DNA of 64,000 bases, taken from NCBI RefSeq assembly GCF_900108395.1, contig NZ_FNXE01000011.1, positions 1 through 64,000 of the forward strand, given 5' to 3'. Below are positions 37,145 through 45,843 of the stretch, piece after piece. The translations under genes and the position numbers were made by a program. Numbering within the stretch: the first letter of the stretch is position 1; each line of letters begins with the position of its first letter. This stretch comes from Paenimyroides marinum (lineage in GTDB: Bacteria > Bacteroidota > Bacteroidia > Flavobacteriales > Flavobacteriaceae). The notes under the pieces are model-generated. The model was not told where the DNA came from. It did no database searches and was given only the letters and a program-made list of their open reading frames with translations.

Positions 37145-38341
37145 TTACTTCACATAATCTTCTAAATAAGAAAACGAAGCCGTTAATTTACCGTTTTCAC
37201 AAATGGTAGCTCGTTTTAAAATATCGTCTTTATCGTTATTAAAGAAAGCTGGTACGATTTTTTCAATAAAAATTTCTCCAAAACCTTCACTGGCATCTTT
37301 TGGAAGCTCGCAAGGCAAATTATCAACAGCCATTACAACAATTGCTGCCGGATGATCAACAGGAACTTCCTTCTTTTCACGTGGATAATATCCGTAAATA
37401 GGATCTGCAATGGTTGAAGGTCTTATGGTACAAGCAATAGGTCCATTAATATCACACGAAACATCTGCCACCACTTTAATGGCATTATAGGCACTGTTCA
37501 ACATTTCGTTGGTCAATATTTCAGGCGATCCGTCTTTGTAGAAATGACCAGTAATAAGAATATCAGCTGTTTTTGAAAATTTTTCAAAATCACTTTCATA
37601 CGCTGTGGGATTTTCTTTAAAATCGCTTTTTGAACCTTTTGAACCATCAATTCTTCTATAATAATCTTCCACATCAATATGAACAAACACAGGCTCATCA
37701 AACTCTTTCGCTAAAAATTGTTCTACAGACACCTGTTTCATTTTCATGCCGTCAAGCATTTCTTTGGCACCGTAACCAACTTTGCCTTTACCGGTCAGAA
37801 CCACTTTTATTGGCGGCAGATAATTTCGGTTTAAACGTTCAATTAAATCTTTTTGCGATTTTAATTCTTCGGCTTTTTTCAAATTAAATAATTCATATTT
37901 AATTCCAAAAGCCCTAAAGGCATTATATGCTCCCACGATACCCGCATAACGCCCAAAACCTATAAGGCGGTGACCATTTTCATCAACCAATGTTTCATGA
38001 TCAATTAAGCGGATATTTTTCTCTAAACAAGCCTGTAATAATTTTTTGTTATACGGCTGTTTTTTTATGGTATGCGAAAAAAAGAAATAAGTTTTATCGG
38101 GAATTAGTTGGCTAACCGGAACTTCTTTAACTCCAAAAAGCACATCACAATCGGTCATATCTTCACTAATTTCAAACCCTAATGCTGCATATTCTTCATC
38201 TGCAAACACTCTTATTGGTGAACTTTCTACTTTAAAAGCAGCATTAGGATAGTTATTTTTAACTTTTAATAATTCTTGTGGTGAAAAAACAACGCGTTTA
38301 TCTGGTGGAGTTTTACCTTCTCGGATAATTCCAAATTTCAT
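37145..38341 (-). CDS. Saccharopine dehydrogenase / alanine dehydrogenase-type NAD(P) oxidoreductase
   Basis: A 398-residue protein of the AlaDh/PNT superfamily. The N-terminal domain starts KFGIIREGKTPPDKRVVFSPQEL, with the substrate-binding arginines; the Rossmann domain has VVLTGKGKVGYGAKEML; the C-terminal part includes KVVADVSCDINGPIACTIRPS, which resembles yeast LYS1 (saccharopine to lysine) enzymes more than alanine dehydrogenases. Bacteroidota homologues are annotated simply as NAD(P)-dependent oxidoreductase. A role in lysine degradation or synthesis is inferred, not shown; lysA is also in this window but 15 kb away. Confidence 0.75.
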   Translation of the reverse strand: MKFGIIREGKTPPDKRVVFSPQELLKVKNNYPNAAFKVESSPIRVFADEEYAALGFEISEDMTDCDVLFGVKEVPVSQLIPDKTYFFFSHTIKKQPYNKKLLQACLEKNIRLIDHETLVDENGHRLIGFGRYAGIVGAYNAFRAFGIKYELFNLKKAEELKSQKDLIERLNRNYLPPIKVVLTGKGKVGYGAKEMLDGMKMKQVSVEQFLAKEFDEPVFVHIDVEDYYRRIDGSKGSKSDFKENPTAYESDFEKFSKTADILITGHFYKDGSPEILTNEMLNSAYNAIKVVADVSCDINGPIACTIRPSTIADPIYGYYPREKKEVPVDHPAAIVVMAVDNLPCELPKDASEGFGEIFIEKIVPAFFNNDKDDILKRATICENGKLTASFSYLEDYVK

Positions 38342-38392
38342 ATATTTTTACTTTAGGAGTTAGCGAATATAAGAAATTTTAATCAGAAAACC

Positions 38393-38422
38393 AAAAAAGG
38401 CATTTCAAGAGAAACGCCTTTT
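38393..38422 (-). terminator. Intrinsic terminator after the small lipoprotein gene
   Basis: 12-bp stem with one wobble pair: AAAAGGCATTTC (38395-38406) / GAAACGCCTTTT (38411-38422). On the minus transcript it is followed by a U run. Confidence 0.75.
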
Positions 38423-38630
38423 AGTCACAGCTTACATTTTGGTAAACTTTATTTTCTTCTTGGTTTACACCATCGCAAGTACCGTCTAAACTACCAATGT
38501 ATCTTAACTGCGGTTGTTCTTCGGTTCCAATGTTCTCAAACACTTCACAATGACAAGAGTCTGAAGATTCACAGCTTACCCAAATAGCAATTCCTGAGAC
38601 AATTCCCAAAATAGTGAGTAATTTTTTCAT
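38421..38630 (-). CDS. Small cysteine-rich lipoprotein
   Basis: A 69-residue protein not recognised as a named family. A lipoprotein signal peptide ends IAIWVSC with lipidated Cys20; the mature part has four more cysteines (SDSCHCEVF, DGTCDG and the C-terminal NVSCD), which could form two disulfides in the periplasm. It has its own promoter and terminator, so it is an independent unit. Confidence 0.7.
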   Translation of the reverse strand: MKKLLTILGIVSGIAIWVSCESSDSCHCEVFENIGTEEQPQLRYIGSLDGTCDGVNQEENKVYQNVSCD

Positions 38631-38634
38631 AATG

Positions 38635-38642
38635 CAAATTTA
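38635..38642 (-). promoter_or_regulatory. -7 promoter element TAAATTTG for the small lipoprotein
   Basis: Minus-strand TAnnTTTG, only four bases from the ATG at 38630, implying a leaderless or nearly leaderless transcript. Confidence 0.5.
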
Positions 38643-38668
38643 ATATGTATAAAGTATCTAATCAAAAA

Positions 38669-39229
38669 TTAAACCAAACTTTTAAATTCTTGTTTTAATC
38701 TGTTTTTTGCTAAATCGGTAACTGAATTTGCCTCATTGATATTTAAAAGAGCTCTTTGCAAATCATTTGCATCGGTGATACTGTTTTTTAAGCTCATTTT
38801 TAAAATTTGTTGAATAATGGTTTGTTTAGCAGTTGCAATTAACGCCCACGCTTCTTCTGAAACATATAATTGTTGTGAAATATTGAAATCATATTCCTGA
38901 TCAATGTTTTGAATTAAAAACATAGCATAATCTTGTTTTAGAGAGGAAATAGGGGTAATGCGTACTACCAGTTTATGCAAATCAATGCGTTCCATTAATA
39001 TAATCAACCGTTCGTAAGCCTGCGTGATTTGCGGAGTTGCCTGACGTTTTTCCTCATTTATAAATGGTACATTTTGACTTTGTTCCATTTGTTGCTTTAA
39101 CAACTGTCGGGTGTGGTTTTCTTCAGCAATCGACTTTCTGTTAAAAACATAATACAATAATATAATAATTATTAGCCCCAATAAAATAAGTAACGACTCT
39201 TTCCAGTCTACCGTAAAATTTGAAAACAT
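38669..39229 (-). CDS. Uncharacterised membrane-anchored protein
   Basis: 186 residues from ATG 39229. One N-terminal transmembrane helix (ESLLILLGLIIIILLYYVF) then a cytoplasmic, mostly helical region: a charged linker (AEENHTRQLLKQQMEQSQN) and a domain starting near ITQAYERLIILMERI and ending NRLKQEFKSLV. I have seen this pattern in an unnamed flavobacterial family. The upstream TTG at 39253 is inside the TATATTTG promoter box and is rejected as start. It is divergent from the helicase gene. Confidence 0.65.
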   Translation of the reverse strand: MFSNFTVDWKESLLILLGLIIIILLYYVFNRKSIAEENHTRQLLKQQMEQSQNVPFINEEKRQATPQITQAYERLIILMERIDLHKLVVRITPISSLKQDYAMFLIQNIDQEYDFNISQQLYVSEEAWALIATAKQTIIQQILKMSLKNSITDANDLQRALLNINEANSVTDLAKNRLKQEFKSLV

Positions 39230-39250
39230 AATTTTGCTACTTTTAAAAAG

Positions 39251-39258
39251 CAAATATA
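39251..39258 (-). promoter_or_regulatory. -7 promoter element TATATTTG
   Basis: Minus-strand TAnnTTTG 22 bases before ATG 39229. Confidence 0.5.
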
Positions 39259-39299
39259 AACCTAAAATAATATTATTTGCTACTTATTTTTAGTAGTAG

Positions 39300-39307
39300 T
39301 AACTTTG
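39300..39307 (+). promoter_or_regulatory. Promoter of the helicase-tsaC operon
   Basis: TAACTTTG with TTTG (39276-39279) at exactly 20-base spacing: a full Bacteroidota consensus. It overlaps the TTG at 39305. Confidence 0.7.
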
Positions 39308-39328
39308 TTTTTTCTTGAAAATGACTCT

Positions 39329-41665
39329 ATGCAAAATTATATTGACCAATTAAATGAAGCGCAACGTGCACCGGTTTTACAAAAAGACGGGGCAATGATT
39401 ATTATTGCCGGTGCCGGTTCGGGTAAAACAAGGGTTTTAACATTACGTATTGCTTATTTAATGCACTTAGGGGTAGATGCTTTTAACATTTTAGCCTTGA
39501 CGTTTACCAACAAGGCGGCTCGCGAAATGAAAGAGCGCATCTCTAAAATTGTGGGAAGTACCGAAGCTAAAAATCTGTGGATGGGAACTTTCCATTCGGT
39601 TTTTGCCAGAATCCTCCGTGCCGAAGCTGATAAATTGGGGTATCCTTCAAATTTTACCATTTACGATTCACAGGATTCCCAACGATTAATCGGTCAGATT
39701 ATCAAAGAAATGCAGTTAGATAAAGACATTTACAAACCTAAAGATGTTTTAGGAAGAATATCTAACTACAAAAACAATATGATTACGGTTAAAGCGTATT
39801 TCAATAATCCGGAGTTGATGGAAGCCGATGCCATGGCAAAAAAACCGCGTGTTGGTGACATTTATCAAGCTTATGTAGAACGATGCTTTAAGGCAGGTGC
39901 TATGGATTTTGATGATTTATTATTGAAAACAAACGAGTTGTTAATTCGTTTTCCGGAAGTTTTGTTGAAATATCAGGATCGTTTTCGTTACATTTTGGTT
40001 GATGAGTATCAGGATACCAACAATTCGCAATACATGATTGTAAAAGCGTTGGCAGATCGTTTTCAGAATATTTGTGTGGTGGGCGACGATGCACAGTCTA
40101 TTTATGCGTTTCGTGGGGCAAACATCAACAATATTTTCAACTTCCAGAAAGATTTTGACAATGTGCAAACCTATCGCTTAGAACAAAATTATCGCTCGTC
40201 AAAAAACATTGTGGAAGCTGCCAATACCATCATCGACAAAAATAAAACCAAATTAGAAAAAGTGGTTTGGACAGCCAATGCTGATGGTCCAAAAATTAAA
40301 ATCCATCGTTCCATTACCGATGCCGAAGAAGGGCGTTTTGTAGCTTCAACCATTTTTGAAGAAAAAATGCAAAAGCAGATGAACAACGGCGATTTTGCTA
40401 TTTTGTATCGAACCAATGCACAGTCGCGGGCTATGGAAGATGCTTTGAGAAAACGCGATATTCCCTACAGAATTTATGGCGGTTTGTCGTTCTATCAACG
40501 TAAAGAAATTAAAGATGTGTTGGGATATCTGCGTTTGGTGGTCAATCCAAAAGACGAGGAAGCTTTGGTGCGTGTAATTAATTACCCAACACGTGGAATT
40601 GGTAACACAACCGTAGAAAAACTAAACATAGCCGCTAATCATTACAAACGCAGTATTTTTGAGGTAATGGAGCATATTGATAAGATTGATCTAAAGCTAA
40701 CATCAGGTACCAAAAATAAAATCAGCGATTTTGTAACCATGATTAAAAATTTCCAGGTAATCGATCAAAATCACGATGCATACTATTTAACCGATTATAT
40801 TGTTAAAAAAACCGGTTTGGTTCAGGAACTTAAAAAAGACGGCACACCAGAAGGAATCACTCGCTTAGATAATATCGAAGAGTTGTTAAACGGTATTAAA
40901 GATTTTACCGAAGGACAAAAAGAAGTGGACGGTGCCCGTGGTAGTTTGGCTGAATTTTTGGAAGATGTGGCACTGGCAAGCGATTTAGATAATGATAAAG
41001 GCGATGATGACCGTGTGGCTTTAATGACCATTCACTTGGCAAAAGGATTGGAATTTCCGACTGTTTTTGTGGTGGGCATGGAAGAAGATTTATTTCCAAG
41101 TGCCATGAGCGTTAATTCACGTGCTGAGTTAGAAGAAGAGCGGCGGTTATTTTATGTTGCTTTGACCCGTGCCGAACATCAGGCTTATTTGACCTATTCG
41201 CAATCTCGCTATCGTTGGGGAAAGTTAACTGATTGCGATCCATCGCGTTTTATTCAGGAAATAGATCCAAAATATATCGAATTTCTTTCTGCACCTGAAA
41301 CCAATTATCGTTACAAATCGTCTATCAGCGAAGATATTTTTGGCGATGTAGATAAATCAAAACTGCGTCAAACAAAGCCTGTTTCGGGGATTCCGCCAAA
41401 ATGGGTAAAAGATAACGAAGAGCCTAAGCCTAATCATGACATCCGTAGATTAAAAGAAATGAGCAAGGTTTCTATTTCAGATTCTTCATCAAACCAAAAT
41501 AATTCGTTAAGAGAAGGACAAATTATTATGCACGAACGTTTTGGTAAAGGAAAAATTCTTAACTTAGAGGGAGCAGGAGCAGATAAAAAGGCCGAAATTA
41601 AATTTGAAACCGGCGGAATCAAGAAATTGTTGCTGCGTTTTGCAAAACTTAATATTTTGGAATAA
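39329..41665 (+). CDS. UvrD/PcrA-type ATP-dependent DNA helicase
   Basis: A 778-residue superfamily 1A 3'-5' helicase used in excision repair and replication-fork maintenance. Walker A GAGSGKT (residues 28-34) follows NEAQRAPVLQ (Q motif); motif II is ILVDEYQDTN, motif III VVGDDAQSIYAFRGA, motif IV QNYRSSKNIVEAAN, motif V VALMTIHLAKGLEFPTVFVVG and motif VI RRLFYVALTRAEHQAYLTYS. The C-terminal 45 residues (GQIIMHERFGKGKILNLEG) form the Tudor-like domain that PcrA uses to contact RNA polymerase. ATG 39329 is chosen over the promoter TTG. It overlaps the next start by one base. Confidence 0.95.
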   Translation: MQNYIDQLNEAQRAPVLQKDGAMIIIAGAGSGKTRVLTLRIAYLMHLGVDAFNILALTFTNKAAREMKERISKIVGSTEAKNLWMGTFHSVFARILRAEADKLGYPSNFTIYDSQDSQRLIGQIIKEMQLDKDIYKPKDVLGRISNYKNNMITVKAYFNNPELMEADAMAKKPRVGDIYQAYVERCFKAGAMDFDDLLLKTNELLIRFPEVLLKYQDRFRYILVDEYQDTNNSQYMIVKALADRFQNICVVGDDAQSIYAFRGANINNIFNFQKDFDNVQTYRLEQNYRSSKNIVEAANTIIDKNKTKLEKVVWTANADGPKIKIHRSITDAEEGRFVASTIFEEKMQKQMNNGDFAILYRTNAQSRAMEDALRKRDIPYRIYGGLSFYQRKEIKDVLGYLRLVVNPKDEEALVRVINYPTRGIGNTTVEKLNIAANHYKRSIFEVMEHIDKIDLKLTSGTKNKISDFVTMIKNFQVIDQNHDAYYLTDYIVKKTGLVQELKKDGTPEGITRLDNIEELLNGIKDFTEGQKEVDGARGSLAEFLEDVALASDLDNDKGDDDRVALMTIHLAKGLEFPTVFVVGMEEDLFPSAMSVNSRAELEEERRLFYVALTRAEHQAYLTYSQSRYRWGKLTDCDPSRFIQEIDPKYIEFLSAPETNYRYKSSISEDIFGDVDKSKLRQTKPVSGIPPKWVKDNEEPKPNHDIRRLKEMSKVSISDSSSNQNNSLREGQIIMHERFGKGKILNLEGAGADKKAEIKFETGGIKKLLLRFAKLNILE

Positions 41666-42285
41666 TGGCAAAATTTATAAAAATATATCCTGATAATCCT
41701 AATGAAAAGGAGATTCAGAAAGTGGTTAAGATTTTAAAAGACGGTGGATTGGTTATTTATCCAACCGATACTGTTTACGGCCTGGGGTGCGATATTACCA
41801 ATTCAAGAGCATTGGAACGCATTGCAAAAATAAAGGGCATTAAATTAGAAAAAGCAAATTTTTCATTTGTCTGTAATGATTTAAGCAATATTTCGGAATA
41901 CGTAAAAAATCTGGATACTTCATCGTTTAAAATTTTAAAACGCGCGTTGCCGGGACCTTATACCTTTATTTTAGAAGGAAACAATAATCTGCCAAAAGAA
42001 TTTAAAAAGAAAAAAACAGTCGGAATCCGCGTTCCTGATAATAACATTGCTTTAGAACTGGTCAAACAATTAGGAAATCCCATTGTTTCAACATCTATTT
42101 ATGATGAAGATGAAGTCATTGAATACACCACCGATCCGGAACTGATTTTTGAAAAGTGGCAGGACAGGGTAGAAGCTGTTATTGATGGCGGCTACGGTGA
42201 TAACACCGCATCGACCATCATTGATTTAACAGGTTACGAACCAGAAATTATCCGTGAAGGAAAAGGAGATATTGATATTCTTTAG
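41665..42285 (+). CDS. tsaC: L-threonylcarbamoyladenylate synthase (TsaC/YciO/YrdC family)
   Basis: A 206-residue enzyme of the YrdC domain, which makes threonylcarbamoyl-AMP from threonine, bicarbonate and ATP for t6A in tRNA. KILKDGGLVIYPTDTVYGLG is the signature, with RIAKIKG and RALPGPYTFILEGNN further on, and VGIRVPDNNIAL for the nucleotide site. It could be the YciO paralogue, whose activity is weaker; no second copy is visible in the window. Start ATG overlaps the helicase stop (TAATG), so the pair is an operon. Confidence 0.85.
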   Translation: MAKFIKIYPDNPNEKEIQKVVKILKDGGLVIYPTDTVYGLGCDITNSRALERIAKIKGIKLEKANFSFVCNDLSNISEYVKNLDTSSFKILKRALPGPYTFILEGNNNLPKEFKKKKTVGIRVPDNNIALELVKQLGNPIVSTSIYDEDEVIEYTTDPELIFEKWQDRVEAVIDGGYGDNTASTIIDLTGYEPEIIREGKGDIDIL

Positions 42286-42289
42286 AAAG

Positions 42290-42318
42290 ACAAAACCAGC
42301 TTAATATGCTGGTTTTGT
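42290..42318. terminator. Bidirectional hairpin between tsaC and the Nudix gene
   Basis: 11-bp stem ACAAAACCAGC (42290-42300) / GCTGGTTTTGT (42308-42318). The right arm lies in the last codons of the convergent Nudix gene. Confidence 0.7.
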
Positions 42319-42735
42319 AATATATTTCTCAATCGCATCACGTATAATCTCTGCGTGATCAAAAGCCAAAACAGGTAATTGATCAATAGAAAACCATTGC
42401 ACCGATTTTGCGTCATCTTTCGCTTTTGCTTGGGCTAACGAATCAATTTCGCCCATAAAAGCCACTGAAACCATGTGTCCGCGTGGATCCCGATGAGGGT
42501 TTCCATAAGCTTTAATTTGTTTTACCTGAAAAAGTTTGATATCTGTTTCTTCAAACAGTTCTCTTTTTGCAGCCGTTTCCAAATCTTCATTTTCATCTAC
42601 AAAACCACCGGGTAATGCCCATTGTCCTTTAAAAGGCTCATTTAAACGTTGTATTAATAAAAGCTCGTGACTATCATCGGTTTTTCTGAATAAAACCACA
42701 TCAACGGTAACAAATATTTTTGAAGTATAAGTCAT
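42301..42735 (-). CDS. Nudix hydrolase
   Basis: A 144-residue hydrolase of nucleoside-diphosphate-linked compounds. The Nudix box is complete: GGFVDENEDLETAAKRELFEET matches G-x5-E-x7-RE-x-x-E-E with hydrophobic positions filled. The N-terminal FVTVDVVLFRKTD and an aromatic substrate region (PHRDPRGHMVSVAF) resemble ADP-ribose or NADH-type pyrophosphatases and the NrtR sensor domain, but no DNA-binding domain follows. It starts directly after the stop codon of the DMT permease gene with no gap, so they form a unit. Confidence 0.9.
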   Translation of the reverse strand: MTYTSKIFVTVDVVLFRKTDDSHELLLIQRLNEPFKGQWALPGGFVDENEDLETAAKRELFEETDIKLFQVKQIKAYGNPHRDPRGHMVSVAFMGEIDSLAQAKAKDDAKSVQWFSIDQLPVLAFDHAEIIRDAIEKYITKPAY

Positions 42736-43593
42736 TTACAAGATCTTTAATTGAATTAAAGCTAATAAAATTACACTAATTATAGCTAATAAAATTCCGA
42801 TGCCCGCATTTTTTGTAATTTTTTCTTTAAAGTACAACTTGCCAATAAATGTTCCACCTATAATCACACCTAAATTCATAGTTATAAAGACAAGGGTAGG
42901 GCTGTTAAAAAAGATTTTATGTGCTTTTAAATAGAAATAAATGTTAGAAAAATTTAAACAACCTAATATAATTCCGTAAAAAATATATTTATAATTCCAT
43001 TTTACTTTTATAAAGAAAAGATAAGATCCGGTGATAATTGCACAAGAAACAAACACCAAAAAAAGAGCTACTATATATGGAATGTCTTTATTAAGTGCTA
43101 AAATTTTGAATAAGGTATCAACTGTTCCATATCCCAAAAAGACCATTAATGGGTAAATTATGTTAAATTTTCCATCTTTTGTAGATTTTTTGTACAATAA
43201 AAACACGATACTTACGAATGCCAAAACAATAGCAATAAATTTTGACCACGTAAAAACCTCGTTAAAAAGCTTAAAACTTAATACAACCGGGATAATGAGT
43301 GATAAACGTTGGAAAATATCTGTTTTAGCTAACCCAGATTCCTTTAAAGATTTGTTTAAGAAATAAAACATTGCCGGCATTAAAACCCCCAATAAAACGG
43401 TTATATATGAAAAAGACTGTTTTAAAGCGGATAAAGTGATTGAATCATAAAACAAAATATAAGAGACAATTATTGCTACAATGTAATTCACAAAAACAAA
43501 AAGGAACAAGTTTTTTATATCTTTTATTTTCAGATACTTAATAAAGAATCCGACTAATAATGAAGAAGATAAGCTTAGTAATAGAGAGGTCAT
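42736..43593 (-). CDS. DMT-superfamily (EamA-like) permease
   Basis: A 285-residue inner-membrane protein with ten hydrophobic segments in two five-helix halves; the first begins LLLSLSSSLLVGFFIKYLKI, the second near YPLMVFLGYGTVDTLFKILAL. KSLKESGLAKTDIFQRLSLIIPVVLS at the helix 3-4 loop and the final TKNAGIGILLAIISVILLALI are usual for DMT proteins. Substrate unknown. First gene of a unit with the Nudix gene; the 167-base gap upstream contains only an AT-rich stretch and the promoter of the divergent gene. Confidence 0.8.
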   Translation of the reverse strand: MTSLLLSLSSSLLVGFFIKYLKIKDIKNLFLFVFVNYIVAIIVSYILFYDSITLSALKQSFSYITVLLGVLMPAMFYFLNKSLKESGLAKTDIFQRLSLIIPVVLSFKLFNEVFTWSKFIAIVLAFVSIVFLLYKKSTKDGKFNIIYPLMVFLGYGTVDTLFKILALNKDIPYIVALFLVFVSCAIITGSYLFFIKVKWNYKYIFYGIILGCLNFSNIYFYLKAHKIFFNSPTLVFITMNLGVIIGGTFIGKLYFKEKITKNAGIGILLAIISVILLALIQLKIL

Positions 43594-43729
43594 ATAAATA
43601 TCGTTTTACAATTTCTATTTTACATAATATAAATTATAGTTCAATATAATAACAAATTGAATTATTATACTTTAATATATTTATAACATAAAATCAAACA
43701 CATATATTTTTAAATTCCACAAATATCAC

Positions 43730-43737
43730 TATTTTTG
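43730..43737 (+). promoter_or_regulatory. -7 promoter element TATTTTTG
   Basis: TAnnTTTG match 24 bases before the GTG start at 43761. Confidence 0.5.
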
Positions 43738-43760
43738 CGGTGTTTAAAAAAATAAAATAA

Positions 43761-44117
43761 GTGGAAAATTCTAACGCACAAAAGATTCTTAAAGCATTAC
43801 AATCAGAAGTAAACGCAAACGGAATCAATACATCTGCAATTATTCCGGAATTGAAAAAACTTCGCGAATTTGCTTTACTTGAAGAAAAACCTTATTTAGT
43901 CAAAGCCTTGCGATTGGCTTGTGAGCATATCGATAAAAATAATGATTTTTTAATTGGAATTCCTTCAGATGAACCAATTGAGGAAAATACTGAAATAAAA
44001 TCAGAAAGCTCTGCAAATGAAAGTTTTACGTATTTCATATCACTTATGTTAGATTTAGAAAACAAACATAATGTTGCCGATTTAAAAGAATACAATCAAC
44101 AATTCCAACAATTTTAA
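43761..44117 (+). CDS. Uncharacterised 118-residue acidic protein
   Basis: Starts with GTG, the only plausible start after the promoter box. Soluble and mostly helical: NAQKILKALQSEVNANGINT, then IIPELKKLREFALLEEKPYLVKALRLACEHI, then an acidic linker (SDEPIEENTEIKSESSANES) and a final helix. Similar short proteins occur in flavobacteria without a known function. Three bases separate it from the DUF3817 gene, so they are co-transcribed. Confidence 0.7.
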   Translation: MENSNAQKILKALQSEVNANGINTSAIIPELKKLREFALLEEKPYLVKALRLACEHIDKNNDFLIGIPSDEPIEENTEIKSESSANESFTYFISLMLDLENKHNVADLKEYNQQFQQF

Positions 44118-44120
44118 ATC

Positions 44121-44402
44121 ATGTTAAATTTTTTTAGATTTATTGGTGCTTTAGAAGGAATTTCCTATTTGGTTCTCTTTTATAATATGTTGTATAACAA
44201 AATCAATAATCCTGAATTATACCAACAATTATTATTTCCTATTGGGATGGTTCATGGCATACTTTTTGTTTTATACGTTATAATAGCTTTTTACTTAAAA
44301 GTAGAATATAATTGGTCTGTTAAGAAGCTTGGTTTAGTCCTTTTAGCCTCGCTTCTACCGTTTGGAACATTTTATTCAGACTACAAATGGTTAAAAAGTT
44401 AA
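44121..44402 (+). CDS. DUF3817 integral membrane protein
   Basis: A 93-residue protein with three hydrophobic helices. RFIGALEGISYLVLFYNMLY, then GMVHGILFVLYVIIAFYLK and LLASLLPFGTFYSDYKWLK match DUF3817, a small membrane family in which the G-x-x-E-G-x-S-Y-L motif and the late F-Y-x-D are conserved. Function unknown. Second gene of a two-gene unit. Confidence 0.85.
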   Translation: MLNFFRFIGALEGISYLVLFYNMLYNKINNPELYQQLLFPIGMVHGILFVLYVIIAFYLKVEYNWSVKKLGLVLLASLLPFGTFYSDYKWLKS

Positions 44403-44496
44403 AAAAAATTTTGTTTTTGGTTAAAAAAGATTAATTTTACCAAAAATTTATAATTACAAATATTCTGTTATTATTAATAATTTAAAAAAAAGTTTT

Positions 44497-45762
44497 ATGA
44501 AAAAAATAACTTTGCCTTTAATTGCTACAGTATTAGGTTTAGCTAATATGAATGCTCAAGAAGGATTACCTTACAACAAATGGTCAATCGACGTTAACGG
44601 AGGTTTAACAAAACCATCAGCTCCAATGACACCAGGTTATAATGGTGATACTTTCTTTGGTTTGGTACACGCTGATGCTGGTGTACGTTATATGTTTAAT
44701 AACAAATTTGGTGTTAAAGCTGATTTTGGTTATGACTATATGAAAAGTGGTGAAAATTCTGATTATTTTAGAACTGCACACTACAGAGCTAGCTTACAAG
44801 GGGTTGCTAACTTAGGTCGTATCATGAATTTTGAAGAGTGGACAAGAACTTTAGGTTTACAAGCTCATGCTGGTGCAGGATATTCTTGGATGCAACCAGG
44901 AAAAGATGGTTCAACAGCAATTGACTATGATAAAGACCAAATGGGACACATGATTTTAGGTTTAACAGGACAAGTTAAATTAGGAAACCGTGTGGCTTTA
45001 AATGCAGATTTCTCCATGATCAACACTATTCGTCAAGATATGACTTTTGATGGAGCCGGTTATGTTGACGCTAACGACAGAGGTTTTAACGGTACGTTCT
45101 ATAACGCTACATTAGGTTTATCTTTCTACTTAGGTGGAAACGAGCAACATGCTGACTGGTATGCTAATGATGGTTTAACTAACAGAGTTGAAGCTTTAGA
45201 AAACCGCGTAACAGACATCGAAAATAAAATGATCGATTCTGACAATGACGGTGTAGCTGATTATTTAGATTTAGAACCAAATACTCCAGCTGGAAACATG
45301 GTTGATACTAAAGGTCGTTCTATTGACTTAAACAAAAATGGTATTCCTGATTCTTACGAAGAGTACTTCGATTCAAGATATGCTATGAAAGGTGATACTT
45401 TCTCAGCTGCAGATTCAAATACAGCTCAGGATTTGATCAACCAAGGATACGTTGCTGTTTATTTTGATTTTGATAAATCAGCTCCTAAAAATGCAGAGTC
45501 AACAAACTTCTTAATTACTTACTTACGTAGTAATCCAGAAGCTACAGTTGAAGTAAACGGTTTTGCTGATTCAGTTGGTAACCCTACTTACAACCAAAGA
45601 TTATCTGAAAAACGTGCTAAAAACGTAGCTAAAATTTTAGAGCAATCTGGTATCTCTAGTGATAGAATTAAAGTTGTTGCTAACGGAGAAGATACTTCTT
45701 TCGACGGTAAAAACAAAACTACTTCTAAATTTGCTAGAAGAGTAACTTTCAAAGTAAACTAA
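44497..45762 (+). CDS. OmpA-family outer-membrane protein
   Basis: A 421-residue protein. A signal peptide (MKKITLPLIATVLGLANMNA, cut before QEG) is followed by an eight-strand barrel (about 25-225), a coiled linker (NRVEALENRVTDIENKM), a calcium-type TSP3-like repeat (DSDNDGVADYLDLEPNTP, near 247) and the peptidoglycan-binding OmpA domain from FDFDKSAPKN to the end, with NGFADSVGN and QRLSEKRAKNVAKIL. It anchors the outer membrane to the cell wall. Codon use (many GCT, GGT, TTA, AAC) differs from neighbours and suggests high expression. Relatives are major surface antigens (P60-type) in flavobacteria. Confidence 0.93.
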   Translation: MKKITLPLIATVLGLANMNAQEGLPYNKWSIDVNGGLTKPSAPMTPGYNGDTFFGLVHADAGVRYMFNNKFGVKADFGYDYMKSGENSDYFRTAHYRASLQGVANLGRIMNFEEWTRTLGLQAHAGAGYSWMQPGKDGSTAIDYDKDQMGHMILGLTGQVKLGNRVALNADFSMINTIRQDMTFDGAGYVDANDRGFNGTFYNATLGLSFYLGGNEQHADWYANDGLTNRVEALENRVTDIENKMIDSDNDGVADYLDLEPNTPAGNMVDTKGRSIDLNKNGIPDSYEEYFDSRYAMKGDTFSAADSNTAQDLINQGYVAVYFDFDKSAPKNAESTNFLITYLRSNPEATVEVNGFADSVGNPTYNQRLSEKRAKNVAKILEQSGISSDRIKVVANGEDTSFDGKNKTTSKFARRVTFKVN

Positions 45763-45787
45763 TTAATAGTTTCATACATTTTAATAA

Positions 45788-45817
45788 AAAAGAGAGGTTT
45801 ATACCTCTCTTTTTTTA
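45788..45817 (+). terminator. Intrinsic terminator after the OmpA gene
   Basis: Stem AAAGAGAGGT / ACCTCTCTTT around TTAT with a T8 tract. Directly followed by the uvrB promoter. Confidence 0.85.
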
Positions 45818-45821
45818 TTCT

Positions 45822-45829
45822 TATATTTG
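45822..45829 (+). promoter_or_regulatory. -7 promoter element TATATTTG for uvrB
   Basis: TAnnTTTG match 14 bases before the uvrB ATG; lies directly behind the OmpA terminator. Confidence 0.6.
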
Positions 45830-45843
45830 TAAAAATTTGCGAT

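Noticed and set aside
39321..39331. ATG at 39321 as the helicase start
   Set aside because: It is out of frame with the helicase; the in-frame ATG is at 39329.
38669..41665. A defence system made of the membrane protein and the UvrD-type helicase
   Set aside because: They are divergent with separate promoters, and the helicase has the complete PcrA layout including the Tudor-like end, so it is a housekeeping helicase.
43594..43729. AT-rich gap as a possible origin or regulatory RNA
   Set aside because: No clustered DnaA boxes, iterons or stable stem-loops were seen; the composition matches other gaps in the window.
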